NCBI GenBank assembly: GCA_937895785.1
Contig: CALBKW010000057.1
Location: forward strand, 1 to 5,790
DNA: 5,790 nt
Direction: 5' to 3'
DNA from: an uncultured Candidatus Melainabacteria bacterium
GTDB taxonomy: Bacteria; Cyanobacteriota; Vampirovibrionia; Gastranaerophilales; Gastranaerophilaceae
Both the position numbers and the translations under genes were made by a program. Positions 1-5,790 of the stretch are shown here, one piece after another (position 1 is the stretch's first letter; every line of letters starts with the position of its first letter). A model generated the notes under the pieces. That model had not been told where the DNA came from. It worked only from the letters and a program-made list of their open reading frames with translations, and did not search any database.

Positions 1-780
1 TTGTGTATCAAGCATTTTGCACACTGTTTCAATGTTTCTTACTTTGTTAGAAAGGATTGTATCAGCATTAGCCAAGATGTTTGAAGATACACTTTGGTAA
101 GCTGATAAAGCTGCTGATGAAGTACCTTGCATCAAGTTACCCATAACGATTGCAGGTAAACCATATTCACCCAAGTATGGAGCGGCAGCAGTCATGATAC
201 CGCCCCAACCTGATAAAATACCAGCAACTGGCATTACAACGTTTTGCATGCCGATACCGTAACCGTTTGCAGTACCAACACCATAAGCTGTTGCACTTGC
301 AACATCAGCAATTGCACCAATTGATGACGCACCACCTGTTACAACACCACTTGATGTACCGAAACCGCTTAAAGTATCAGTAATTGATGATGCGCCACCT
401 GTTGCAAATCCGCTTAGGGATAATCCTGCTGCACCATTTGGGAATCCAGAATAATCCCCCAGATTACCAATACCGAATGCAGATGTTGTACCATTAACTT
501 GTGCAGTTGAACCTGTAATCGGTGACCAGTATGATGTACCAGGGATATTGAAGGATTGTGTACCACCCAATGTTGTCATGAATGACGATGGTGCAAATAA
601 ACTTGCAACTTTATATAACGCGCCACCAGCCAACTCAAAACCTGTACCAGAACTTGCAGAGCCTGATACTGTTAAGTCTCTTAATCGGTCATAAGTTTCG
701 TATAACTGAACTTTTGCATCACCTGATGCTGCACCGAATTTGTTTGCTATAACTAATAAACTATCATTTTTGTATGACAT
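1..780 (-). CDS. Gly/Ala/Ser-rich, partly hydrophobic protein of unknown function, C-terminus beyond the window
   Basis: The minus-strand frame is open from an ATG at 780 to the left edge, giving 260 residues with no stop, so the gene is cut by the window. The start is set by a GAGG SD (minus strand of 790-793) nine bases before the ATG. The protein begins MSYKNDSLLVIANKFGAASG. Residues about 1-37 look helical and charged. Residues 38-175 are rich in Gly, Ser, Ala and Thr and contain an imperfect internal repeat (LSGF at 122-125 and 137-140; TGGASSI at 127-133 and 148-154). Residues about 176-220 are mildly hydrophobic (VVMPVAGILSGWGGIMTAAA and following) and could be membrane-associated. From about 221 the chain again looks helical and polar. 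No signal peptide is seen. It lies 111 bases downstream of the 448-residue gene in the same direction, so the two are probably co-transcribed. I do not recognise a named family; a surface, secreted or pore-like role is only a guess. Confidence 0.8.
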   Translation of the reverse strand, partial: MSYKNDSLLVIANKFGAASGDAKVQLYETYDRLRDLTVSGSASSGTGFELAGGALYKVASLFAPSSFMTTLGGTQSFNIPGTSYWSPITGSTAQVNGTTSAFGIGNLGDYSGFPNGAAGLSLSGFATGGASSITDTLSGFGTSSGVVTGGASSIGAIADVASATAYGVGTANGYGIGMQNVVMPVAGILSGWGGIMTAAAPYLGEYGLPAIVMGNLMQGTSSAALSAYQSVSSNILANADTILSNKVRNIETVCKMLDTQ

Positions 781-795
781 AATTGTTTACCTCGT

Positions 796-874
796 TTAGG
801 AGTTTGCGCGTTACATAAGTTACTACTATCCGCTTTAGAAGTGCGCTTAAATATGTAACGCAACGCACTCCTAA
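796..874 (-). promoter_or_regulatory. Long imperfect intercistronic stem-loop abutting the downstream ribosome binding site
   Basis: The gap between the two minus-strand genes contains arms at 796-817 and 852-874. In the minus-strand transcript the outer stem is UUAGGAG pairing with CUCCUAA, then a short internal loop, then a 10-bp inner stem GCGUUACAUA pairing with UAUGUAACGC. The loop is 34 bases. No U-tract follows: the 3' arm ends two bases before the GAGG SD of the downstream gene. An intrinsic terminator is therefore unlikely. A translational control element, an RNA-processing site or an mRNA stabiliser fits better. The structure is read from the sequence; the role is inferred. Confidence 0.6.
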
Positions 875-891
875 GCATTTTAATTGATTTA

Positions 892-2238
892 CTATGATGA
901 GAATGTTTTGAATGTTGATTCAACGTTCTTAGAAATAATACCTTTAACAGCATCCATTTCTGTTACCAACGCTTTTTGTTCAGTTTCTAACTGTTTCAAT
1001 CTCAATTCAAGTTGTCTATCTTGTTCTTGAATTACAGATGTTTTTGCGTTGATATCCGCCATTGATTTTTCGTAACAAGTTACATCATAGTTGTATTGAT
1101 TCATCGCATCATTGTACGCTTTTTCATCAGTAATTTCTTCTGATTTAACATTAAATGTATCGCTCATTGTGCTTAATTTAATGTTTGAGAAACGTCCCGA
1201 ACCAGAAGCATCGTCCATGATTGCGTAATCTGTGTTTTCAACTTTTTGTGAAACTGTTGTTGCATAGTATTGGTTCAATGGAGATTGATAATCAATTGTT
1301 GATGAAATTTGGAATCTATCATCTTTTACATTCACTTGACCACTTGCAATACAAGTATCTAAGTCAGCTTTTGTTGCAAAGAACATTTGGTTGCCAGTTT
1401 TCTTATAAACGTAGATTTGATCATCTGGAACATCTTTAAGTTCAGGGAAGTCATTTCTAATTTGTTCTAATGCTGCAGCTTGTTCTTTATCATTAGCATC
1501 ATAAGCTTCAGCTTTTGAATTACCAACCATATAATAACTGTTTACATTGTCATTAATTGTTTGAGATTCAAATGCATCATCTTTATTGAAGTTCTTTGCA
1601 TCTGTCATATCTTTGTCTGATACAACGTAAGTTGTTTTACCATTTACTGTGCAAGCATACAATGATTGACCTGTAGCTAATGCTGTTAAATTATTAGCTG
1701 CCAAGTAATTTGCATATTCTGCACTTGTATCATCAACTAATGTTGGTGTTACGTCTACTTGAGAAATGTTGCCAGTACCGTCATCAACATTCATTTTGAA
1801 TTTTCTATTATCACCAGAACCTGCAACAACAATACTACCGTCTGCACCTGTAGCATTTACAGTTGCTGTATAAGTGTGTTCTGTAATAGCTTGTGCTTGA
1901 GGGTTTGTATTCTTAGCTTGAATACCTTTGAATGTGTCTTGATTGTAGTAGTAAGTAACTTGTTTGTTGTATCTTACTCCATCAATGTCTTTGTCTACGG
2001 ACTGAACATTAGAAATTGTGTAATCATTGTAACCATCACTGAATGAGTACTGTACAGTTGTGTAATCTGTTGTATTAGGACATGTTGGAATTGACAAACC
2101 TAACATTTGATTCCACAAAGTAGCAGATTGGTTACCTAATGCAGTACGAGCTTGGTTGATTTGTTGACCTTCATATTCAACGTTTGTTTTTCTTGCGGTA
2201 AGACCTAAGTATCTTGCCTGTGATGCTGCCATACCCAT
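892..2238 (-). CDS. Protein of unknown function with flagellin-like layout (helical ends, variable middle), Gastranaerophilales type
   Basis: This is a complete 448-residue gene ending in TAG. The first ATG (2238) is chosen because an AGGAG SD lies nine bases upstream; the next ATG, two codons later, would be 15 bases away. Residues 1-50 (MGMAASQARYLGLTARK and following) form a predicted helical segment of a kind I remember from Melainabacteria proteins. Residues about 50-375 are polar and rich in Asn, Asp, Thr and Tyr, with many short beta-like stretches (for example VQYSFSDGYNDYTISNV) and few Cys. Residues about 379-448 are strongly helical and coiled-coil-like (QEQDRQLELRLKQLETEQKA, then DAVKGIISKNVESTFKTF). 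There is no signal peptide or membrane segment. Helical ends around a variable middle resemble flagellins, hook-associated proteins and other secreted filament or tip proteins, but this is only an architectural analogy. It is followed by the hydrophobic Gly-rich gene, with the stem-loop between them. Function unknown. Confidence 0.88.
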   Translation of the reverse strand: MGMAASQARYLGLTARKTNVEYEGQQINQARTALGNQSATLWNQMLGLSIPTCPNTTDYTTVQYSFSDGYNDYTISNVQSVDKDIDGVRYNKQVTYYYNQDTFKGIQAKNTNPQAQAITEHTYTATVNATGADGSIVVAGSGDNRKFKMNVDDGTGNISQVDVTPTLVDDTSAEYANYLAANNLTALATGQSLYACTVNGKTTYVVSDKDMTDAKNFNKDDAFESQTINDNVNSYYMVGNSKAEAYDANDKEQAAALEQIRNDFPELKDVPDDQIYVYKKTGNQMFFATKADLDTCIASGQVNVKDDRFQISSTIDYQSPLNQYYATTVSQKVENTDYAIMDDASGSGRFSNIKLSTMSDTFNVKSEEITDEKAYNDAMNQYNYDVTCYEKSMADINAKTSVIQEQDRQLELRLKQLETEQKALVTEMDAVKGIISKNVESTFKTFSS

Positions 2239-2325
2239 AAGCGGTTTCTCCTATCTTTTTGTATAACTACTTTCTTCTTTTTTTCGTATTTCGACTATTT
2301 ATACTTTCTCTTTGTCTTTAATGAC

Positions 2326-2344
2326 AGTTGGCTAAAAGTCAACT
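2326..2344. promoter_or_regulatory. Dyad in the leader of the 448-residue gene, possible operator
   Basis: AGTTGGCT and AGTCAACT form an inverted repeat of 8-base arms around a 3-base centre, with one mismatch. It lies about 90 bases before the ATG of the minus-strand gene and just downstream of the candidate -10 box at 2357-2362. A repressor could act from there, or the RNA could form a short hairpin near the 5' end. The regulatory role is inferred. Confidence 0.35.
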
Positions 2345-2356
2345 ATAATCATGGTT

Positions 2357-2385
2357 ATTATACGGTATGTTTACATTTTTTTACA
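2357..2385 (-). promoter_or_regulatory. Candidate promoter for the minus-strand gene pair
   Basis: On the minus strand a perfect TATAAT lies at 2362-2357. With a 17-base spacer the -35 position (2385-2380) reads TGTAAA, a poor match to TTGACA. Transcription would start near 2350, giving a leader of about 110 bases that is rich in A and G and carries the dyad at 2326-2344. The weak -35 suggests an activator or a different sigma factor, or that the real promoter lies elsewhere. Confidence 0.35.
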
Positions 2386-2387
2386 TT
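2370..2387. repeat. Two TTTACATT copies ten bases apart
   Basis: TTTACATT occurs at 2370-2377 and 2380-2387, one helical turn apart, overlapping the -35 position of the candidate minus-strand promoter. Helically phased repeats can bind a regulator, but the region is very AT-rich and chance is a real alternative. Confidence 0.3.
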
Positions 2388-2437
2388 AAAATAAGACAAA
2401 AATCCCCCTTATAATGTATGCAAATATTAAAATCTCA

Positions 2438-2464
2438 TACATGTATATTATTATTACATGTATA
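2438..2464. promoter_or_regulatory. Paired TACATGTATA repeats, likely operator for the acyl-CoA synthetase gene
   Basis: TACATGTATA occurs twice without mismatch, at 2438-2447 and 2455-2464, separated by TTATTAT. Each copy contains the perfect palindrome TACATGTA, so the pair can be read as two symmetric half-turn sites with centres 17 bases apart. The second copy ends six bases before the TTGACA -35 box. This position fits an activator or repressor of the downstream promoter. The protein that binds is not known from this window. Confidence 0.5.
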
Positions 2465-2470
2465 GTAAAA

Positions 2471-2500
2471 TTGACATTACTACGTCATTTAGTTTATAAT
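2471..2500 (+). promoter_or_regulatory. Consensus housekeeping-type promoter for the acyl-CoA synthetase gene
   Basis: TTGACA (2471-2476) and TATAAT (2495-2500) are both perfect matches to the primary-sigma consensus, with an 18-base spacer. Transcription should start near 2507, leaving a leader of about 40 bases before the ATG at 2547. Such a strong core promoter implies high basal expression unless the repeats at 2438-2464 bind a repressor. Confidence 0.8.
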
Positions 2501-2546
2501 ACTAGGACATTCTTAATGGAAGAATATTATTACATAGGTGAGGAAG

Positions 2547-4220
2547 ATGAAATACAGAAAAAACAACGTTCTTCTTTTGTTAGAAGAAAAAACTGACGTT
2601 TACGGAGATAGAGTTGCGTTAGGTATTAGAACAGCTTTAGGCTGGAAAGAATTTACATACAAAGGTTTAGGACTTTTATCAAGAAAATTAGGTAGCTACC
2701 TTATAAATGATTTAGAAGTTCAAAAAAATGATAGAGTTGCTATTCTATCTGAATCAAAACCAGAATACGGCGCTTGTGTCTTCGCATCAATTCTTTCAGG
2801 CGCAACAACAGTTCCGCTAGATATCAAATTAACTAAGTTTGAACTTGTTTCAATCCTTACAGATTGCCAACCAAAAGTTTTGTTAGTTTCTCAAACTTAT
2901 ATTGAAAAAGCTTTAGAAATTCAAAAGGAAGTTTCATCAATCAAGCACATTATAGTTATGGACGAACCAAGCTATAACATGACACTTCCAAGTTTATACA
3001 CAATCAATTCAACACCTCACTGCAAATGGAGGCACAGAAGCTCAAAATCAACAGCTTTCATCATTTACACTTCAGGTACAACAGGTAATCCTAAAGGCGT
3101 TGAAATTTCATTCAGAAACATGCTTGCACAATTGAATGCATTAAGCACAGTTGTTCCAGAGTTCATTCCTGCAGGCGAAAATACAAAAATTTTATCAATC
3201 TTACCTATGAACCACTTGTTTGAATTAACAGTAGGATTCTCAACATTCTTGTTATTAGGTACATCAGTTTATTACACTCAATCATTAAAACCAAAAGACA
3301 TTTTAATGATTATGAGAGAAAAACAAGTTCAATTCATGGTAGTTGTTCCAGCATTCTTAAAACTATTGAAGGCTGGTATCGAAAACGAAATTCACAACAA
3401 TCCAGTTGCAAGAAAAGTTTTCCCTATCATGTACAACATTGCAAAATTCATTCCTTCATTCAGAATTAAGAAGATGATTTTCAAGAAAATTCATGACAAC
3501 TTCGGTGGTCAATTCAGAGGTTGTATCTCTGGTGGTGCACCAATCGACAAAAATGTTGCAAACTTCTTTGAAACAATTGGTATCAAAGTTTATGCTGGTT
3601 ATGGTTTGTCAGAAACAAGCCCTGTAGTATCAGTAAACTATGACAAACGTAAAGACTACACATCAGTAGGTAAACCACTTCCAGGTTTTGAATGCAGAAT
3701 TGATAAAGAAACAGGCGAAATTCAATTAAAAGGACCTTCTGTAATGAAGGGATACCATAATCAACCTGAACTTACAGCCGAAACAATTGATGAAGACGGT
3801 TGGTTGCATACTGGTGATATCGGTCACTTAGACAAAGACGGACACATTCACATTACAGGTAGAATAAAGAACATGATTGTACTTTCTGGTGGTAAAAAAG
3901 TATTTCCAGAAGAAGTTGAGGCAGTTCTTGAATCAAGCAACAACTTCGCAGAAGTTTGCGTAATGGGTTCATCTCGTTCAGGTGGTACAAAAGACGGCAC
4001 AGAAGAAATTGTTGCTGTAATTGTTCCAAAAGAAAGTTACATGGCAGGTAAGTCTGACGAAGAATTAAACAAAGTTGTAAGAGAAGAAGTTAAACACTTG
4101 TCAGCACACCTAGCACCTTATAAACGACCAATTAATATTATCGTTCATAAGAAAGAACTTCCAAAAACAACTACAAGAAAGGTTAAACGTAGAGAAGTTA
4201 AACAATTATTGAATTTATAA
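2547..4220 (+). CDS. AMP-forming long-chain acyl-CoA (or acyl-ACP) synthetase, ANL superfamily
   Basis: The enzyme is expected to activate a fatty acid with ATP to acyl-AMP and transfer it to CoA, or possibly to acyl carrier protein, for lipid recycling or use of external fatty acids. It has 557 residues, normal for bacterial FadD-like proteins. Motifs in order: ATP-binding loop YTSGTTGNPKG (174-184); LPMNHLFE (219-226); a Lys-rich helix (about 289-314) before SGGAP (328-332); GYGLSETSP (351-359); TGDIG with ATP-ribose-binding Asp424; the hinge region GRIKNMIVLSGGKKVFPEEVE (438-458, given as two adjacent parts GRIKNMIVLSGG and KKVFPEEVE); and PKTTTRKVKR (539-548) with the catalytic Lys545. 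The usual Gly of the last motif is Arg, a variant I recall in long-chain synthetases. ATG at 2547 is preferred over the in-frame GTG at 2538, because AGGTGA (2536-2541) is a well-placed SD for the ATG and nothing suitable precedes the GTG. No signal peptide or clear membrane span is seen. Chain length and CoA versus ACP preference cannot be read from the sequence. Confidence 0.93.
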   Translation: MKYRKNNVLLLLEEKTDVYGDRVALGIRTALGWKEFTYKGLGLLSRKLGSYLINDLEVQKNDRVAILSESKPEYGACVFASILSGATTVPLDIKLTKFELVSILTDCQPKVLLVSQTYIEKALEIQKEVSSIKHIIVMDEPSYNMTLPSLYTINSTPHCKWRHRSSKSTAFIIYTSGTTGNPKGVEISFRNMLAQLNALSTVVPEFIPAGENTKILSILPMNHLFELTVGFSTFLLLGTSVYYTQSLKPKDILMIMREKQVQFMVVVPAFLKLLKAGIENEIHNNPVARKVFPIMYNIAKFIPSFRIKKMIFKKIHDNFGGQFRGCISGGAPIDKNVANFFETIGIKVYAGYGLSETSPVVSVNYDKRKDYTSVGKPLPGFECRIDKETGEIQLKGPSVMKGYHNQPELTAETIDEDGWLHTGDIGHLDKDGHIHITGRIKNMIVLSGGKKVFPEEVEAVLESSNNFAEVCVMGSSRSGGTKDGTEEIVAVIVPKESYMAGKSDEELNKVVREEVKHLSAHLAPYKRPINIIVHKKELPKTTTRKVKRREVKQLLNL

Positions 4221-4223
4221 TTT

Positions 4224-4255
4224 AAAAAAGGAGGTTCTAACGAACCTCTTTTTTT
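4224..4255. terminator. Bidirectional intrinsic terminator between convergent genes
   Basis: GAGGTTC (4231-4237), loop TAAC, and GAACCTC (4242-4248) form a perfect 7-bp stem. It is followed by seven T on the plus strand and preceded by six A, which read as T on the minus strand. It lies just after the synthetase stop codon and 28 bases beyond the murI stop, so it can end transcripts from both sides. Confidence 0.9.
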
Positions 4256-4282
4256 GATTATATAATTTTCGTAAAGAATAAA

Positions 4283-5101
4283 TTACGCTCTTGCAAATTC
4301 AATCAACTTTGGTTCTTCGTGCAAATCGTAAAACATCTTTGCTGCAACTTTAAATTCTTTTGGATTAGCGCTTACATAAAATCTTTCATGCCCGCCATTT
4401 TCGTTAAGTAAATCACAACTTTGTAAATCTTCTTTTATGTAATTTGCAAAATATTCAGCTGGGTCAATAAACATATCACGAGGCGCAAATGTTGATAAAA
4501 CATCTAGTAAAAATGGATAGTGAGTACAACCTAAAAGAATTTTGTCAGGGTTGTTTTCAAGCATTTTATCCATATTTTCTTTAATCAATTGAACACTCAA
4601 TTCATCATTTTGCTTGTTACCTTCAACAATCTGAACCCACCCTGGACAAGACATTTCAAACACTTCTATATTTGAGTTGTATTTATTAATTTCTCGTTTA
4701 TAAGCCCCTGATGAAATTGTTGCAGAGGTTGCGAACACTCCTAATCTTTCAATCGGTAATTGTGAAATAATCTTTGCACAAGACTGAATTATAGGATAAA
4801 GTGTGTATTCAAATTTGTTATTGTATTCTTCGTAAACGTTTGCAGAAGTTGTGTTGCAAGCCATAACAACAGCCTTAACATCTTCTTGCTTAAAATAATT
4901 GAAAATATCAGCAGTTAAATCAATTAGTTGTTGTTTTGATTTTTGACCATAAGGGCAATTTTTCAAATCACCAAAGTAGATGTAATCTTCGTTTGGCAAA
5001 ACTTCTTTTAATTTTTTGTATACAGTTAATCCGCCAACGCCTGAATCAAAAACGGCAATAGGTTTATTTTTGTTGTTGTTTGTAGTAATTGATGATACCA
5101 T
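4283..5101 (-). CDS. murI: Glutamate racemase
   Basis: MurI interconverts L- and D-glutamate in the cytoplasm, supplying the D-glutamate that MurD adds to the peptidoglycan stem peptide. The 272-residue length is typical. Family motifs are intact: FDSGVGGLTV with Asp19, the segment YFGDLKNCPYGQKS (42-55), MACNTTSA with catalytic Cys82, and LLGCTHYPFL with catalytic Cys192 and His194. The start at 5101 is supported by an AAGAGG SD eight bases upstream. The N-terminus (MVSSITTNNNKNK) is a polar extension before the first strand, encoded largely within the 38-base overlap with the upstream amidase gene. The overlap suggests translational coupling. The same amidase-murI order is known in cyanobacteria. 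Transcription comes from upstream of the window and should end at the hairpin at 4224-4255. Confidence 0.96.
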   Translation of the reverse strand: MVSSITTNNNKNKPIAVFDSGVGGLTVYKKLKEVLPNEDYIYFGDLKNCPYGQKSKQQLIDLTADIFNYFKQEDVKAVVMACNTTSANVYEEYNNKFEYTLYPIIQSCAKIISQLPIERLGVFATSATISSGAYKREINKYNSNIEVFEMSCPGWVQIVEGNKQNDELSVQLIKENMDKMLENNPDKILLGCTHYPFLLDVLSTFAPRDMFIDPAEYFANYIKEDLQSCDLLNENGGHERFYVSANPKEFKVAAKMFYDLHEEPKLIEFARA

Positions 5102-5790
5102 TTGTTATGCCTCTTGCAGTCGCCTGCTTACGTTTTTCAGAAACTAATTCTGCCCTTTCATTATCGTTTGAAATAAATCCAATTTCAACTAAAATCGCAG
5201 GCATTGTTGTATGATTTATAACATAAAATCTTGATTTAAACAAACCACGATCTTTTGTTGTTGTAACTTGTGCCATCAATGCATTATGAACAGATTTTGC
5301 TAAACCAATACTATACTCGTGATAATAGTGAGTTTCAATACCTGTTGCTTCAGTTCCGTTACTTGAATTTACGTGAATACTTACAAAGATGTCTGGTTTA
5401 ACTTCTTCTGCGATGTCAACAATTCCTTGTAAAGGTACAAATTTGTCTGTATCGTGACTCATGTAAACTTTATAACCTTTTGAACGTAACATTGCAGCTA
5501 CTAGTTTAGAAACATCTAGCGTAATATCTTTTTCATTAATACCTGCACGGATTGCACCATAATCCTTACCTCCGTGACCTGGATCAATTACTACAACCTT
5601 TTCACCATTTTTTCGTGGTGTAATTTTTGGAATTTCAACTTTGTCTTTGTCTTTATCGTCATTTTTAACCTTTGTTGGCAAAGTTGTTGGCGTATCATTT
5701 ATTGTCGGTTGACGTTTTATCACCTTGGTTGGAGAGTTAAACGCAATTTTTATAGTTCTTGCATCTGTACCCGTATAAACTTTTACAGTA
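5064..5790 (-). CDS. N-acetylmuramoyl-L-alanine amidase (Amidase_3), N-terminus beyond the window
   Basis: This zinc amidase hydrolyses the bond between N-acetylmuramic acid and the stem peptide, as in cell separation and wall turnover. The visible 241 residues end with the catalytic domain. Zinc ligands and catalytic residue, numbered in the visible part, are His72 (IDPGHGGKDYG), Glu86 (INEKDITLD), His139 (FVSIHVNSS) and Glu202 (ILVEIGFISN). The frame stays open to the right edge, so the gene is partial. A GTG at 5723 could mimic a start, but it has no SD, and in-frame codons upstream read VKVYTGTDARTIKIAFNSP, which looks like beta-strand from an N-terminal domain (an AMIN domain is plausible). 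A Lys/Asp/Thr/Pro-rich linker (about 23-63) joins this to the enzyme domain. Two Arg that are usual in the family are replaced (TR becomes SH; the Arg of LxxR becomes Ile). A signal peptide is expected upstream. The gene overlaps murI by 38 bases. It resembles AmiC/CwlD-type enzymes; I give no symbol. Confidence 0.92.
   Translation of the reverse strand, partial: TVKVYTGTDARTIKIAFNSPTKVIKRQPTINDTPTTLPTKVKNDDKDKDKVEIPKITPRKNGEKVVVIDPGHGGKDYGAIRAGINEKDITLDVSKLVAAMLRSKGYKVYMSHDTDKFVPLQGIVDIAEEVKPDIFVSIHVNSSNGTEATGIETHYYHEYSIGLAKSVHNALMAQVTTTKDRGLFKSRFYVINHTTMPAILVEIGFISNDNERAELVSEKRKQATARGITNGIINYYKQQQK

Noticed and set aside
796..874. The intercistronic hairpin as an intrinsic terminator or a transposed element
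   Set aside because: No T-tract follows on the minus strand, and no target-site duplication flanks the arms.
753..953. A 66-codon minus-strand open frame spanning the gap between the two left-hand genes
   Set aside because: It overlaps both flanking genes and the stem-loop, has no SD, and its translation is a His/Lys/Ser-rich mixture without domain character.
1221..2046. Two plus-strand open frames (1221-1439 and 1759-2046) opposite the 448-residue gene
   Set aside because: They lie wholly antisense to a well-supported gene and give Leu- or Cys/Ile-rich translations typical of reverse-strand shadows.
2410..2415. TATAAT on the plus strand as a second promoter
   Set aside because: No acceptable -35 box lies 16-19 bases upstream, and the promoter at 2471-2500 is far better.
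2538..2546. GTG at 2538 as the synthetase start
   Set aside because: The GTG lies inside the AGGTGAGG ribosome-binding sequence that serves the ATG at 2547, and it has no SD of its own.
2414..2596. A 60-codon plus-strand open frame across the promoter of the synthetase gene
   Set aside because: It starts upstream of the consensus promoter, runs through the operator repeats and the synthetase start, and has no SD.
5721..5723. GTG at 5723 as the amidase start
   Set aside because: There is no SD, and the frame continues open to the window edge with protein-like sequence.

Overview
The window is low-GC bacterial DNA with compact genes, Shine-Dalgarno (SD) start sites and the standard genetic code. 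It most likely comes from the Gastranaerophilales/Melainabacteria, the non-photosynthetic sister group of Cyanobacteria found in guts. Two things point there. The 448-residue minus-strand protein has an N-terminus (MGMAASQARYLGLTARK) that I remember from proteins of that group; this is memory, not a search. In addition, a cell-wall amidase gene runs directly into murI, an order known from cyanobacteria (amiC-murI in Nostoc). The assignment is an inference of moderate strength.

Layout, left to right. Positions 1-2238 hold two minus-strand genes that probably form one transcription unit. The upstream one (892-2238) encodes a 448-residue protein with helical ends and a long polar middle. The downstream one (1-780, running off the left edge) encodes a Gly/Ala/Ser-rich, partly hydrophobic protein. 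Neither has an assigned function. A long imperfect stem-loop fills the gap between them and ends next to the downstream gene's SD. Positions 2239-2546 form a divergent control region of about 300 bases. It contains a consensus promoter for the right-hand gene with two identical 10-bp palindrome-cored repeats just upstream, and a weaker promoter candidate plus a dyad for the left-hand genes.

Positions 2547-4220 (plus strand) encode a 557-residue acyl-CoA/acyl-ACP synthetase-like enzyme of the ANL superfamily, with all the main motifs. It converges on a minus-strand pair across a compact hairpin that can terminate transcription in both directions. That pair is an N-acetylmuramoyl-L-alanine amidase (5064 to beyond the right edge), whose upstream end is not in the window, and glutamate racemase murI (4283-5101), which overlaps it by 38 bases.

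Functionally, the right half is housekeeping: murI supplies D-glutamate for peptidoglycan synthesis, the amidase cleaves peptidoglycan, and the synthetase activates fatty acids. The left half is the accessory and least understood part. No tRNA, rRNA, CRISPR array or insertion sequence was seen.
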